Shown here: positions 1 to 7,109 of the stretch, in pieces
Numbering within the stretch: position 1 is the first letter of the stretch
How the letters are laid out: each line of letters starts with the position of its first letter
From: JBLHKE01 sp047619485
GTDB lineage: Bacteria > Verrucomicrobiota > Verrucomicrobiia > Verrucomicrobiales > DEV007
Direction: 5' to 3'
NCBI GenBank assembly: GCA_047619485.1
Contig: JBLHKE010000145.1
Location: 1 to 12,881, forward strand
Length of the DNA: 12,881 bases
Made by a program: the position numbers and the translations under genes
The notes under the pieces: generated by a model
Seen by the model: the letters and a program-made list of their open reading frames with translations, nothing else
Database searches by the model: none
What the model was told of the DNA's origin: nothing

Positions 1-1
1 C

Positions 2-109
2 GCAGAGAAAATTCCCGCTGGGGAGGCGATAAACGCTAAGCTATCTGGTGATAGTGGGCGCTTTAGCAACGAAGACAGCGGGGATTTTATCAAGCTCCAG
101 CCCGCATGA
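2..109 (+). CDS. Possible 3' end of an unidentified gene (partial)
   Basis: An open frame enters from the left edge and stops at TGA 107-109, giving 35 residues that end in ..DSGDFIKLQPA. The peptide is hydrophilic, rich in Asp, Glu, Gly and Ser, and reads more like a natural soluble C-terminus than the two other plus-strand frames. One of those stops at 37-39; the other continues as a hydrophobic 64-codon frame from an ATG at 48 without a convincing ribosome-binding site. No family is recognisable from so short a tail. It could be a chance open frame, and only sequence to the left would settle it. Confidence 0.3.
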   Translation, partial: AEKIPAGEAINAKLSGDSGRFSNEDSGDFIKLQPA

Positions 110-356
110 GGTTTTCGGAGGTGCCCTGAAGGCAATCCGTGCATGCCTCGTGTTTTTTAGCTCCGTAGTTTTACTCGCCTCATTCAACGTTGGCGGCAGG
201 TTTTACCAAGGGTTCATTTTGTCACGGTTGCCTGTCTGGTAGGCCATGTGAGCTTCTCTGCTTGGGCAAAAGCCTATTTCTGGTCAGGCGATTGAGTTTG
301 TTGCCCCGCATGCAGATTTCTCTTTGCGGCGGCAGAGCCTGCGGCTAGGGAGGCGG
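110..356. other. Intergenic gap before the DUF1015 gene; no gene seen
   Basis: About 250 bases with no convincing gene. The hydrophobic plus-strand frame that runs from 48 to 242 lacks a Shine-Dalgarno sequence and resembles no family I know. I looked for a -35/-10 pair ahead of the DUF1015 gene. TTGTCA at 219-224 is a passable -35, but no matching -10 lies 16-18 bases downstream. No strong hairpin or terminator is visible. The region presumably carries the promoter of the DUF1015-tspO pair. Confidence 0.5.
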
Positions 357-1574
357 ATGCGTATTCGAACCTTCCAAGGATTGGTGCCCGCACCTGGCCA
401 AGAGGCTGAGGTAGCGGCGGTGCCGTATGATGTAGTCAACCGCGAGGAGGCAGCAGCCCTCGCCAAGGACTCGCCGAGTAACCTGCTGCATGTCGACCGT
501 GCAGAGATCGATTTGCCGGACGCGGTGGATCCGTATGACGACGCCGTGTATGCCAAAGCGGCCGAGAATTTACAACGCATGCAGGATGATGGAATCCTTG
601 TGCGGGAACCACAGCCGTGTGTGTATCTTTACAAGCAGACGATGGGGGAGCATTCGCAGGTCGGGATTGTCGCTGTGTGCCATGTCGACGACTACCGTGA
701 CAACGTGATCCGCAAGCACGAGAAGACGCGTCCGGTGAAGGAGGATGATCGCACCCGCCTGGTCGACGCGCTCAGCGCAAACACAGGACCGATTTTTCTG
801 ACTTACAAAGAAGATCCGGATGTCGATGCCTTGGTCGCAGGCCTGATGGCGGAGACGCCGGTTTGCGATTTTGTCGCTGACGACGGGATCGGCCATGTTC
901 TGTGGCGCGTGCCAGAGGGCGGTGGACTGGTTGAGGCTTTTGGGGCGGTGCCGCTATCTTACGTTGCGGACGGCCACCATCGCAGCGCGAGCGCATTCCG
1001 GGTCGCGAATGCACGGCGTGCGGCAAACCCGGATCACGATGGTACGGAGGACTACAACTGGTTCCTGTGCGTCCTGTTTCCGGCGAACCAGCTGAAAATT
1101 TTGGCTTACAACCGCACTGTCAAAGACCTGAATGGCATGGATGCGAGTGGATTGCTCAAGGTGTTAGGCGAAAATTTTGAGGTCGCTGAGGCTAGCGAAA
1201 ACGTGCCACCGATTCCAGGTGAAGTGCGGATGTACCTCGAGGGGAAGTGGCATGCGGTGAAGTGGGTAGCTGACGCGGATGCGGATCCGGTTGCGGCATT
1301 GGACGTGAGCGTCCTTCAGGATCGCGTGCTTGAGCCGATGCTCGGAATCGGTGACCCACGCACCGACGATCGCGTCGCCTTCGTCGGCGGGATCCGCGGC
1401 AGCGAGGAACTCGAGCGGCTGGTGGATTCGGGCAAGGCTGCGGTGGCTTTCGCCGTATATCCGGTCAGTGTCGCCGAACTAATGGCGATCGCCGACGCGG
1501 GTCAAATCATGGCGCCGAAGTGCACCTGGTTTGAGCCGAAGCTTCGCTCGGGGCTGTTTATCCATACGTTCTAG
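357..1574 (+). CDS. DUF1015 family protein
   Basis: A 405-residue protein of the DUF1015 family (Pfam PF06245), full length for the family (roughly 400-420). The N-terminus MRIRTFQGLVPAPG followed by AAVPYDVVNREEA (residues 20-32) is the family's usual opening. RKHEKTRPVKEDDR (119-132) and the diagnostic ADGHHR box (204-209) are both intact. The start is placed at ATG 357, with GGGAGG just upstream (348-353); an in-frame TTG at 324 would add 11 basic residues that family members lack. No signal peptide or membrane segment is seen, so it should be cytoplasmic. The biochemical role is not established. The D-G-H-H-R box resembles the DGHHR-type motif of ParB/sulfiredoxin-like folds, but that is inference. 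The tspO gene follows after 27 bases, suggesting co-transcription. Confidence 0.9.
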   Translation: MRIRTFQGLVPAPGQEAEVAAVPYDVVNREEAAALAKDSPSNLLHVDRAEIDLPDAVDPYDDAVYAKAAENLQRMQDDGILVREPQPCVYLYKQTMGEHSQVGIVAVCHVDDYRDNVIRKHEKTRPVKEDDRTRLVDALSANTGPIFLTYKEDPDVDALVAGLMAETPVCDFVADDGIGHVLWRVPEGGGLVEAFGAVPLSYVADGHHRSASAFRVANARRAANPDHDGTEDYNWFLCVLFPANQLKILAYNRTVKDLNGMDASGLLKVLGENFEVAEASENVPPIPGEVRMYLEGKWHAVKWVADADADPVAALDVSVLQDRVLEPMLGIGDPRTDDRVAFVGGIRGSEELERLVDSGKAAVAFAVYPVSVAELMAIADAGQIMAPKCTWFEPKLRSGLFIHTF

Positions 1575-1601
1575 CAGCAAGGGGACTCCAACGACACTCG
1601 C

Positions 1602-2075
1602 ATGCGCCTGTTCCCTAAAATTCTTCTCTCGGTCTTGTTGATCCAGCTGCTCGGCGGTCTTGGCGCGGCAATCACCAGCGGTGAGATCAAGACTTGGTAT
1701 GTTGATTTAGACAAGCCGCCGGGCACCCCGCCCAACTGGTTGTTCGGTCCGATGTGGATCACACTCTATGCCATGATCGCGGTCGCGTTTGCGCTCGTTT
1801 GGCATCGTGCTGAACCGGGTAAGGCGAAGCGTGTGGCGCTCTGGTGCTTTGCTGCGCAGATGCTGCTGAACCTGATCTGGACGCCAGTTTTCTTCGGGCT
1901 CCACCAGATGTTTTTTGCGCTTCTGGTCATCGTCGCGCTCTGGGTCGGCATCGTATCTACCATCGTGTTGTTCAAACGGCTGGACCGCACCGCAGCGTAT
2001 CTGATGGTCCCCTACCTCATCTGGGTGAGTTATGCGACCTACCTGAACGCCGGCAACTGGTGGTTGAATCGCTGA
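1602..2075 (+). CDS. tspO: TspO/MBR family tryptophan-rich membrane protein
   Basis: A 157-residue protein with five predicted transmembrane helices, matching the TspO/MBR (translocator protein) family in length and layout. Helix 1 spans about residues 5-25. The loop after it carries the family signature KPPGTPPNWLFGPMW (about 39-53). LNLIWTPVFFG lies near 90, and the last helix has IWVSYATYLNAGNWWLN, very close to the canonical C-terminal motif. TspO proteins bind porphyrins and other hydrophobic ligands, and in bacteria they act in tetrapyrrole and stress responses; the ligand here is unknown. ATG 1602 is the only usable in-frame start after the DUF1015 stop. The best SD-like sequence (AAGGGG, 1579-1584) is 17 bases upstream, too far for normal use, so translation may rely on coupling to DUF1015. 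Confidence 0.93.
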   Translation: MRLFPKILLSVLLIQLLGGLGAAITSGEIKTWYVDLDKPPGTPPNWLFGPMWITLYAMIAVAFALVWHRAEPGKAKRVALWCFAAQMLLNLIWTPVFFGLHQMFFALLVIVALWVGIVSTIVLFKRLDRTAAYLMVPYLIWVSYATYLNAGNWWLNR

Positions 2076-2079
2076 GGGG

Positions 2080-2241
2080 CTACTGATCGCCGTCTTGGCG
2101 GCGCACCCGGTAGAACACTCTGCCTGCCGAATCCGGAATCTCGGAGTCGGTAAAGGCGGTCACGGTTCCAGTGCTCGGTAAGCTTTCCCCAATCTCCTGC
2201 CACACTCCTTTTAGATCGGTCGAGCGCCGCCTCCAGGACGT
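2080..2241 (-). pseudogene. Remnant C-terminus of a secreted verrucomicrobial protein
   Basis: On the minus strand, between the stop of the kelch-SSS gene and the stop of tspO, an open frame encodes 53 residues ending at TAG 2082-2080. Its core reads DLKGVWQEIGESLPSTG (2217 onward), then TVTAFTDSEIPDSAGRVFYR, then VRRQDGDQ and stop. This W..i...GtvtaftD...agR.FYRVr pattern is the usual C-terminal module of large secreted, often LamG- or FN3-bearing, proteins in Verrucomicrobia. There is no start codon ahead of it (TGA at 2244-2242; the only GTG is inside the module), and it is out of frame with the transporter. I read it as a leftover 3' end of a deleted gene. What the parent gene was cannot be told. 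Confidence 0.55.
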
Positions 2242-2245
2242 TCAC

Positions 2246-4882
2246 CTACGGCCGCTTCGGGATGTCCTTGGGGAATGCCAGGCTGAGGATCGAGCCGCTG
2301 ATGAAGCAGGTGGTAAAACCGATGAAGCCGTTGAGCAGGCCAGAGACTGGCGCTTTGAGGAAGTAGAGCGCGGTGACCAAGGCGAAACCGATCAGGGCAC
2401 CGAGGAAGGCACCGCTGCCGTTGGCTCGCTTGTTGAAAATCCCGAGAGCGAACAAGCCACCGAGGGCGCCGGTGACGAGACCGATGACTTTGTTGAAATC
2501 CTCGAACACTGATCGCATGTCGGACTTGGCCATGACACAGGCAAGGATGATGCCGATGGTTCCCAACAAGACCACAACCACGCGTGCGGCAGTCAGGTTC
2601 TTTTCGTCGGGATTGCCCGGGCGTAGCACGCGGGCGTGGAAGTCGGTCACGTAGGCGGTGGCAACGCTGTTGAGACTGCTCGAGACAGTCGATTGGGAGG
2701 CGGCGAAGATGGCGGCGATGATGAGCCCTGCGATCCCGACTGGCAGGTTCTGCAGAATGAAATACGGCAGGATGCCGTCGTTCTGCTGCATCGCGGGATC
2801 GAGCATCGATGGTGATGCTTTGTAAAAGGCGTAGAGTGCCAGGCCAAGTGAAAAGAAGACCAGTGATCCCGTGATGGACATCCACATGGTGGTCTTGAGC
2901 GAGCGGGCGGCGTCTTTTTCAGTCGGCGTGGTGACGTAGCGTTGGACGACGTCTTGCCCGCTTGTGTAGGAGATGAGCGTGTTGAAAAAGAAGGCGATGA
3001 ATAGGACGAAGAAGGACGTCGTGCCGCCCTTGATATTGAAGTCGGCGGTCAGGTTGCTAAATAATTTGTGGTCGGCGACTGAGGTCTGCCAGACGGTACC
3101 AATCCCGCCTTCGATGTTGAAGAAAACGAGGGCAAGGCAGAGCAGCGCGCCACCCATGAGGACGATGGCCTGGATGGCGTCCGTCCAGACAACGGCTTCG
3201 ATGCCGCCCATGACCGTGTAGAGCACGCAGAGCGCGCCGATGATGATGATGCAGGTGACGACGTTGATGGAGCTGACTCTCGCTAGGGCGATTGCTGGCA
3301 GGTAGAGGACGAAGGCGACGCGGCCGACATGGAAGAGGATAAAGGACGCGCTGGCGAACAGTCGCGCTGGCAGGTTGAAACGCTTCTCGATGTATTCGTA
3401 GGCGCTGGTGATGTCGAGCTTGCGAAAAAACGGCAGGTAGAAAATGATCACGATCGGGACGATGATCAGGATCGGTGTCTGGCCGGCGAGGTACCAAGAG
3501 ATGTCGGTCGAGTAGGCCAGGGCGGGGATCGACATGAAGGTGATCGCGCTGAGCATCGTCGCGAAGATGCTCAGGCCGGCGACCCACGAGGGGATCCGCT
3601 GTCCGCCGCGGAAGAAGTCGTCGGTGCTGTGGTTACGTTTGGAAAACCAGTAGCCGATCAGGACCATGCCGCCGAGGTAGGCGGCGACGACGATCCAGTT
3701 GATCAGGCCGAATGATCTTTTGGCTGGCTCGACGACAGCTGAGAGGATCTGGGGTGAGCGGATTCCGGGCTTGATCTCGCCGGTGGGGATGATGTTGAGG
3801 ATCTTTTTGTCGACTGCCCATTGGAGGGTTGCGGTGGTGACGGGTGACCAACTGTCAGCCGGCAGCTCGCCCGCTTCGATCCAGGTATCGGTGATGGTGT
3901 GGTAGGCGAAAATCTTCTTCGGGAAACCAGGGTGCTCCATTCCAGCGCCGTTCGTTTCAGGTCGGGCGTTACGTTGGTCGTTGACGAATTGGCGATTTGC
4001 ACCGCCGATCAGGAGCAGGTGGGATTGGCCACTGGGAATCGCGGGTGAGGGGCCGGCGGTGAGTTGTCGCGGGAGGTCGGCGAGCCGCCGCCAGGTGTCA
4101 CCCTTAGGATCGAACTCGTAGGCGTCGTTGAGGTAGGTGCGCTTGTCCCACTCATCCGAGCCGAGGTCGGCACCACCGAACAGGTAGAATTTTCCGCCAA
4201 TGGAACCAGCCACCGCGAGGATGCGCGCGGGAGCGCCTTCGGGCCATGGGAGTGGTTCCCAGTAAGGCATTTTATCATTGTTATAGGAGAGGCGTTGGAA
4301 GGTCTTTTGGGCTGACTTGCCCGCATCTGGACTGCCTCCCGCAATGTAGAGCTGGCCGTTGACGATGGCTCCGCAAGCCATGCTGGCGGGTGAGGGGAGG
4401 TCAGGGACGGCTTCGGTCGCGAAGCGGAGTTCGCCATCGGAATAGATGATGCGCACGCCGGACGCAAAGGACTGTTCCGCATCTTGGCCTCCGATGAAAT
4501 AGGCGCCGGCCGAGACTCCGTAGCCGACCGCGGATGGCAATTTCTGATCAAGTTTCTTCCAGTCGCCATCCGGCCTTTCGAGAACGAAGATGCTGTCATG
4601 CCAGGCCTTCTTACCGCCATCCCATGGGTAGCCGTCAGGGAAGTTGGCTCCGCCTGCGACGATCAGCGCGTCGTTGGAAACTCCCGCGAAGGCACCAGCG
4701 AAGCCATTTTCGTCAGGCAGCGGTTTCAGTTGTGACCACTGGAGGGGGGCGTCTGCGATGGCGGTGGCCGGGAGGAGGATACTAAAGAGAAGTATCAGCG
4801 CCCGAACTACGCGTTTCGTGCAGACAAGCGTGTCCGCCCTCAGTTGCCGGCGGCGCTGAATCATTGGATGGAACTGGTACAC
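2246..4882 (-). CDS. Kelch mutarotase-sodium:solute symporter fusion (sialic acid uptake)
   Basis: An 878-residue two-part protein. Residues ~23-45 are a signal sequence (hydrophobic RALILLFSILLPATAIADA). Residues ~47-385 form a kelch beta-propeller with GG doublets at 77, 131, 182, 236 and 293, as in the NanM-like cyclically permuted mutarotase family, which interconverts sialic acid anomers. Residues ~392-870 are a sodium:solute symporter (SSS) domain with about 13 helices. It carries TSAYEYIEKRF (492-502), GGIEAVVWTDAIQ (559-571), SGQDVVQRY (641-649) and the Na-site serine run STVSSSLNS (731-739). The secreted propeller agrees with the N-out topology of SSS proteins. The aldolase gene ends 10 bases upstream, so the two are surely co-transcribed. 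The start is GTG 4882 behind an AAGAAGA stretch; ATG 4864 is an alternative. Sialic acid as substrate is inferred from the partner gene and the mutarotase domain. Confidence 0.88.
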   Translation of the reverse strand: MYQFHPMIQRRRQLRADTLVCTKRVVRALILLFSILLPATAIADAPLQWSQLKPLPDENGFAGAFAGVSNDALIVAGGANFPDGYPWDGGKKAWHDSIFVLERPDGDWKKLDQKLPSAVGYGVSAGAYFIGGQDAEQSFASGVRIIYSDGELRFATEAVPDLPSPASMACGAIVNGQLYIAGGSPDAGKSAQKTFQRLSYNNDKMPYWEPLPWPEGAPARILAVAGSIGGKFYLFGGADLGSDEWDKRTYLNDAYEFDPKGDTWRRLADLPRQLTAGPSPAIPSGQSHLLLIGGANRQFVNDQRNARPETNGAGMEHPGFPKKIFAYHTITDTWIEAGELPADSWSPVTTATLQWAVDKKILNIIPTGEIKPGIRSPQILSAVVEPAKRSFGLINWIVVAAYLGGMVLIGYWFSKRNHSTDDFFRGGQRIPSWVAGLSIFATMLSAITFMSIPALAYSTDISWYLAGQTPILIIVPIVIIFYLPFFRKLDITSAYEYIEKRFNLPARLFASASFILFHVGRVAFVLYLPAIALARVSSINVVTCIIIIGALCVLYTVMGGIEAVVWTDAIQAIVLMGGALLCLALVFFNIEGGIGTVWQTSVADHKLFSNLTADFNIKGGTTSFFVLFIAFFFNTLISYTSGQDVVQRYVTTPTEKDAARSLKTTMWMSITGSLVFFSLGLALYAFYKASPSMLDPAMQQNDGILPYFILQNLPVGIAGLIIAAIFAASQSTVSSSLNSVATAYVTDFHARVLRPGNPDEKNLTAARVVVVLLGTIGIILACVMAKSDMRSVFEDFNKVIGLVTGALGGLFALGIFNKRANGSGAFLGALIGFALVTALYFLKAPVSGLLNGFIGFTTCFISGSILSLAFPKDIPKRP

Positions 4883-4892
4883 GTCTTCTTGG

Positions 4893-5819
4893 TTAGACGT
4901 TGACGGTTTCGGTTGTGTGGAGGATGTCCGAGGTTGCGACCTCTGCTAGCAGCTCTGCTTTCTTTTCCACGCTGAGCGCGCTCACTGGTGGGCGCGTTGG
5001 CCCGCAGTCGGCACCGTGGATGGACATGAGGGCTTTGCCTGATGGGAGCACTCCAAATTTGAGCAGGAGTTCGACGAGTCGCACCGCTTGCATCGAACAG
5101 GCGCGTGCGGTCGTGATGTCGCCACTGCCGAACGCCTCCATCATGCGCAGGTAGATCGGCGCGGCGTAGTTGTAGGTGCTGCCGACGGCGCCTTGCGCCC
5201 CGATGGCGAGCGCCCCAAGCAATGCTTCATCGACTCCCCAGAGCATGTCAAACTGGCCGTCATTGAAGGCTCGGCAGCGCGAGTATTCGAACAGATCGCC
5301 GTGAGTGTACTTGATGCCGGCGAGGTTGGGAATTTCCCCCGCGGCTAGTTCGAGGAAATCGAGCATCGGGACGTGGACTCCAGACAGGCTCGGGATGTGG
5401 TAGTAATAGAATGGTAGATCCGGCGCGGCTGCGGCGATCGGCTTGCAGAAGTCGACCAGCTCACGCGCGTTGTCGGGCTTGAGGAAGCTCGGCCCCATCG
5501 TCGAGATTGCGTAAGCTCCGCTGGCCGCGGCATGACGGGCGAGTTCCTTCGCTTCACGCGCCGAATGGTGGCCGACGTGAGCGATGACCTTTAACCCGGT
5601 CGGGGCAAGCTCTGTCCAGCGACTGAGGATCTGTTGGCGTTCGTTGCTGGTCAGCGATAGCCCTTCACCGGTAGTGCCGTTGACGAAAACGCCAGCCAAT
5701 CCCTGCTTCGAAAGGGCGTCGATCTGCTGCGGTAGCATGCCGAAATTGACATCGAGTTCGTCGGTGAAAGGAGTATGGGGCGCCGCGATGAGGCCGATGA
5801 TGGGTGGGAAGTCTGCCAT
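4893..5819 (-). CDS. nanA: N-acetylneuraminate lyase (DHDPS/NAL family aldolase)
   Basis: A 308-residue TIM-barrel class I aldolase of the dihydrodipicolinate synthase/N-acetylneuraminate lyase family, usual length. GTTGE (48-52) is the substrate carboxylate loop. FYYYHIPSLSGV (137-148) carries the catalytic Tyr at about 140, and GIKYTHGDL (168-176) carries the Schiff-base Lys170. FYYYHIP together with IKYT/IKFT is typical of sialic acid lyases rather than DapA, and the downstream mutarotase-symporter fusion supports the same reaction: cleavage of N-acetylneuraminate to N-acetylmannosamine and pyruvate in the cytoplasm. ATG 5819 gives a normal family N-terminus, but no clear SD precedes it. 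Seventy bases separate it from deoB and contain a dyad at 5870-5888 that could regulate it. No nanE, nanK or nagB is in this window. Another 2-keto-3-deoxy acid aldolase activity is the main alternative. Confidence 0.85.
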   Translation of the reverse strand: MADFPPIIGLIAAPHTPFTDELDVNFGMLPQQIDALSKQGLAGVFVNGTTGEGLSLTSNERQQILSRWTELAPTGLKVIAHVGHHSAREAKELARHAAASGAYAISTMGPSFLKPDNARELVDFCKPIAAAAPDLPFYYYHIPSLSGVHVPMLDFLELAAGEIPNLAGIKYTHGDLFEYSRCRAFNDGQFDMLWGVDEALLGALAIGAQGAVGSTYNYAAPIYLRMMEAFGSGDITTARACSMQAVRLVELLLKFGVLPSGKALMSIHGADCGPTRPPVSALSVEKKAELLAEVATSDILHTTETVNV

Positions 5820-5869
5820 GTATACTGAAGCTTTAGCGCGCTGGGGCCTTCTTGACCACTCCTATCGGA

Positions 5870-5888
5870 TGGTCAGGTTACTAGACCA
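5870..5888. promoter_or_regulatory. Candidate operator dyad upstream of nanA
   Basis: The 19-base sequence TGGTCAGGTTACTAGACCA is a dyad around a central T: seven of nine positions in each arm are symmetric, with perfect outer TGGTC/GACCA. It lies in the 70-base space between the deoB stop and the nanA start, about 50 bases upstream of the nanA ATG, a normal place for an operator. A further TGGTC (minus strand) occurs near 5853-5857. No regulator gene is in the window and no clear -10/-35 pair was found, so the role is inferred. Confidence 0.3.
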
Positions 5889-5889
5889 G

Positions 5890-7023
5890 TCAGATCTCGA
5901 AAAAATGGCTCAACTGAGCTGCGACGGCTGCGAAGGAATTGTGCTGCCCCGCGTTTCTCGGGGAGCTGCTGCCGCATTTTGTCAGCAGGGGGACTTGCTC
6001 GCGTGTGTGGTCAGTTCCGCTCCAGGTCGGGTCGTTGCCGTGGTCGGCGGTGATCATGAGCAATTCGTCACCGTTGGTCGAAAGCTTGGGCAAAAAGGTT
6101 CCGAGCCACGAGTCAAACTCCGCAAGGCAGTTGGCGTAGCCTTGTGGATCGCGCCGGTGACCGAAGTGCATATCGAAGTCGACGAGGTTGACGAAGGTGA
6201 ACCCCTGGTGTCCCTCGTCCGACCACAGTCGATCAATCGCTTCCATGCCGGTGTCATTGGATTTCGTTGGGAACGACTCGTCGATCCCGCTGCCGGCAAA
6301 GATGTCGGAGATTTTTCCAACGCCGGTGGTCTTGATACCAGCCGCCTGCAGTTGGTTGAGAATGGTTTCCGGTGGCTGGAAAGAGAAGTCGCGGCGGTTC
6401 GAGGTGCGTTCGTAGGCGCCGGGCTTGCCAACAAATGGTCGCGCGATCACACGTCCGATCCGGTAGCGGTCCACGTGGCGTCGGGCGATCTCGCAGATCG
6501 AGTAGAGTTTTTCAAGCGGCACGACTCCTTCGTGAGCGGCAATCTGCAGAACCGAGTCGGCAGAAGTGTAGATAATCGGGTGGCCGGTTTGCTGGTGCTG
6601 TTCGCCGAGCTCTTCGAGGACGGTGATGCCACTCTGCGGGTAGTTGCCGATGAAGTGGACACCTGCCTCCGACTCGATCGCTTCGATGAGGGCGGGTGGA
6701 AATTTTTTGAAGGTCGCGAACGCGTCATCGAGAACCGCACCGGCGATCTCCCAGTGGCCGGAGGTAGTGTCCTTGCCTTTAGCCGTTTCGGACATCCAGG
6801 CGAAACAGGTGCCGGTGAGGAGCTCTGCGTTATCAGCGATTTCTGCGCCCGCCGCTCCTTGCCGGGAATGCTCGAGGCCGATCGAGTTCAAGTTTGGCAG
6901 CGCCAGCGTGGGAACCGTCTCTAAAATGTGGCCGAGTGTGTCCGAGCCTGCATCACCGTAGTCGGTTGCGTCTGGGGCGTGGCCGATGCCGACGCTATCT
7001 AGGACAATGAGAATGGCTCGCAT
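5890..7023 (-). CDS. deoB: Phosphopentomutase
   Basis: A 377-residue phosphopentomutase of the alkaline-phosphatase superfamily. It interconverts (deoxy)ribose 1-phosphate and 5-phosphate in nucleoside salvage in the cytoplasm. MRAILIVLDSVGIGHAPDA opens the protein with the metal-binding Asp9, followed by YGDAGSDTLGHI (22-33). KDTTSGHWE (84-92) holds the phosphorylated Thr86. Near the C-terminus, FDMHFGHR, ITADHGND and GTDHTREQ supply the remaining metal ligands. All catalytic positions appear intact and length is near the family norm (~380-405). The start is ATG 7023, which gives the canonical N-terminus; TTG 7050 would add nine residues not found in the family. It is the first gene of the minus-strand block with nanA and the kelch-SSS gene, but its chemistry is not tied to sialic acid, so the link may be positional only. 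Confidence 0.95.
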   Translation of the reverse strand: MRAILIVLDSVGIGHAPDATDYGDAGSDTLGHILETVPTLALPNLNSIGLEHSRQGAAGAEIADNAELLTGTCFAWMSETAKGKDTTSGHWEIAGAVLDDAFATFKKFPPALIEAIESEAGVHFIGNYPQSGITVLEELGEQHQQTGHPIIYTSADSVLQIAAHEGVVPLEKLYSICEIARRHVDRYRIGRVIARPFVGKPGAYERTSNRRDFSFQPPETILNQLQAAGIKTTGVGKISDIFAGSGIDESFPTKSNDTGMEAIDRLWSDEGHQGFTFVNLVDFDMHFGHRRDPQGYANCLAEFDSWLGTFLPKLSTNGDELLMITADHGNDPTWSGTDHTREQVPLLTKCGSSSPRNAGQHNSFAAVAAQLSHFFEI

Positions 7024-7109
7024 GACGCTAGGGTAGCACCGGGATGGCAAATTTCATCTTCGGAGCGCTCGGGCTTGTCTCACTGCTCCCGGTTTGCGAG
7101 GCTCAAGGG
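7024..7109. promoter_or_regulatory. Divergent deoB/sulfatase intergenic region
   Basis: Eighty-six bases separate the starts of deoB (minus) and the sulfatase (plus), if the sulfatase starts at 7110, so divergent promoters should lie here or just inside the genes. I do not see a confident -35/-10 pair on either strand. The same stretch is open in the sulfatase frame from ATG 7044, so part of it may be coding. Confidence 0.35.

Noticed and set aside
48..242. 64-codon plus-strand frame with a hydrophobic C-terminal half
   Set aside because: No ribosome-binding site, no family resemblance, and it overlaps a better-looking frame at its start.
2088..2103. Possible hairpin CGCCG-tcttgg-CGGCG after tspO
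   Set aside because: The stem is only five base pairs with no T-tract following on either strand, so it does not qualify as an intrinsic terminator.
5584..6924. Long plus-strand open frame of 446 codons opposite nanA and deoB
   Set aside because: It is antisense to two clearly recognisable enzymes with all catalytic motifs intact; its translation shows no family resemblance and reflects GC-rich codon bias in the opposite frame.
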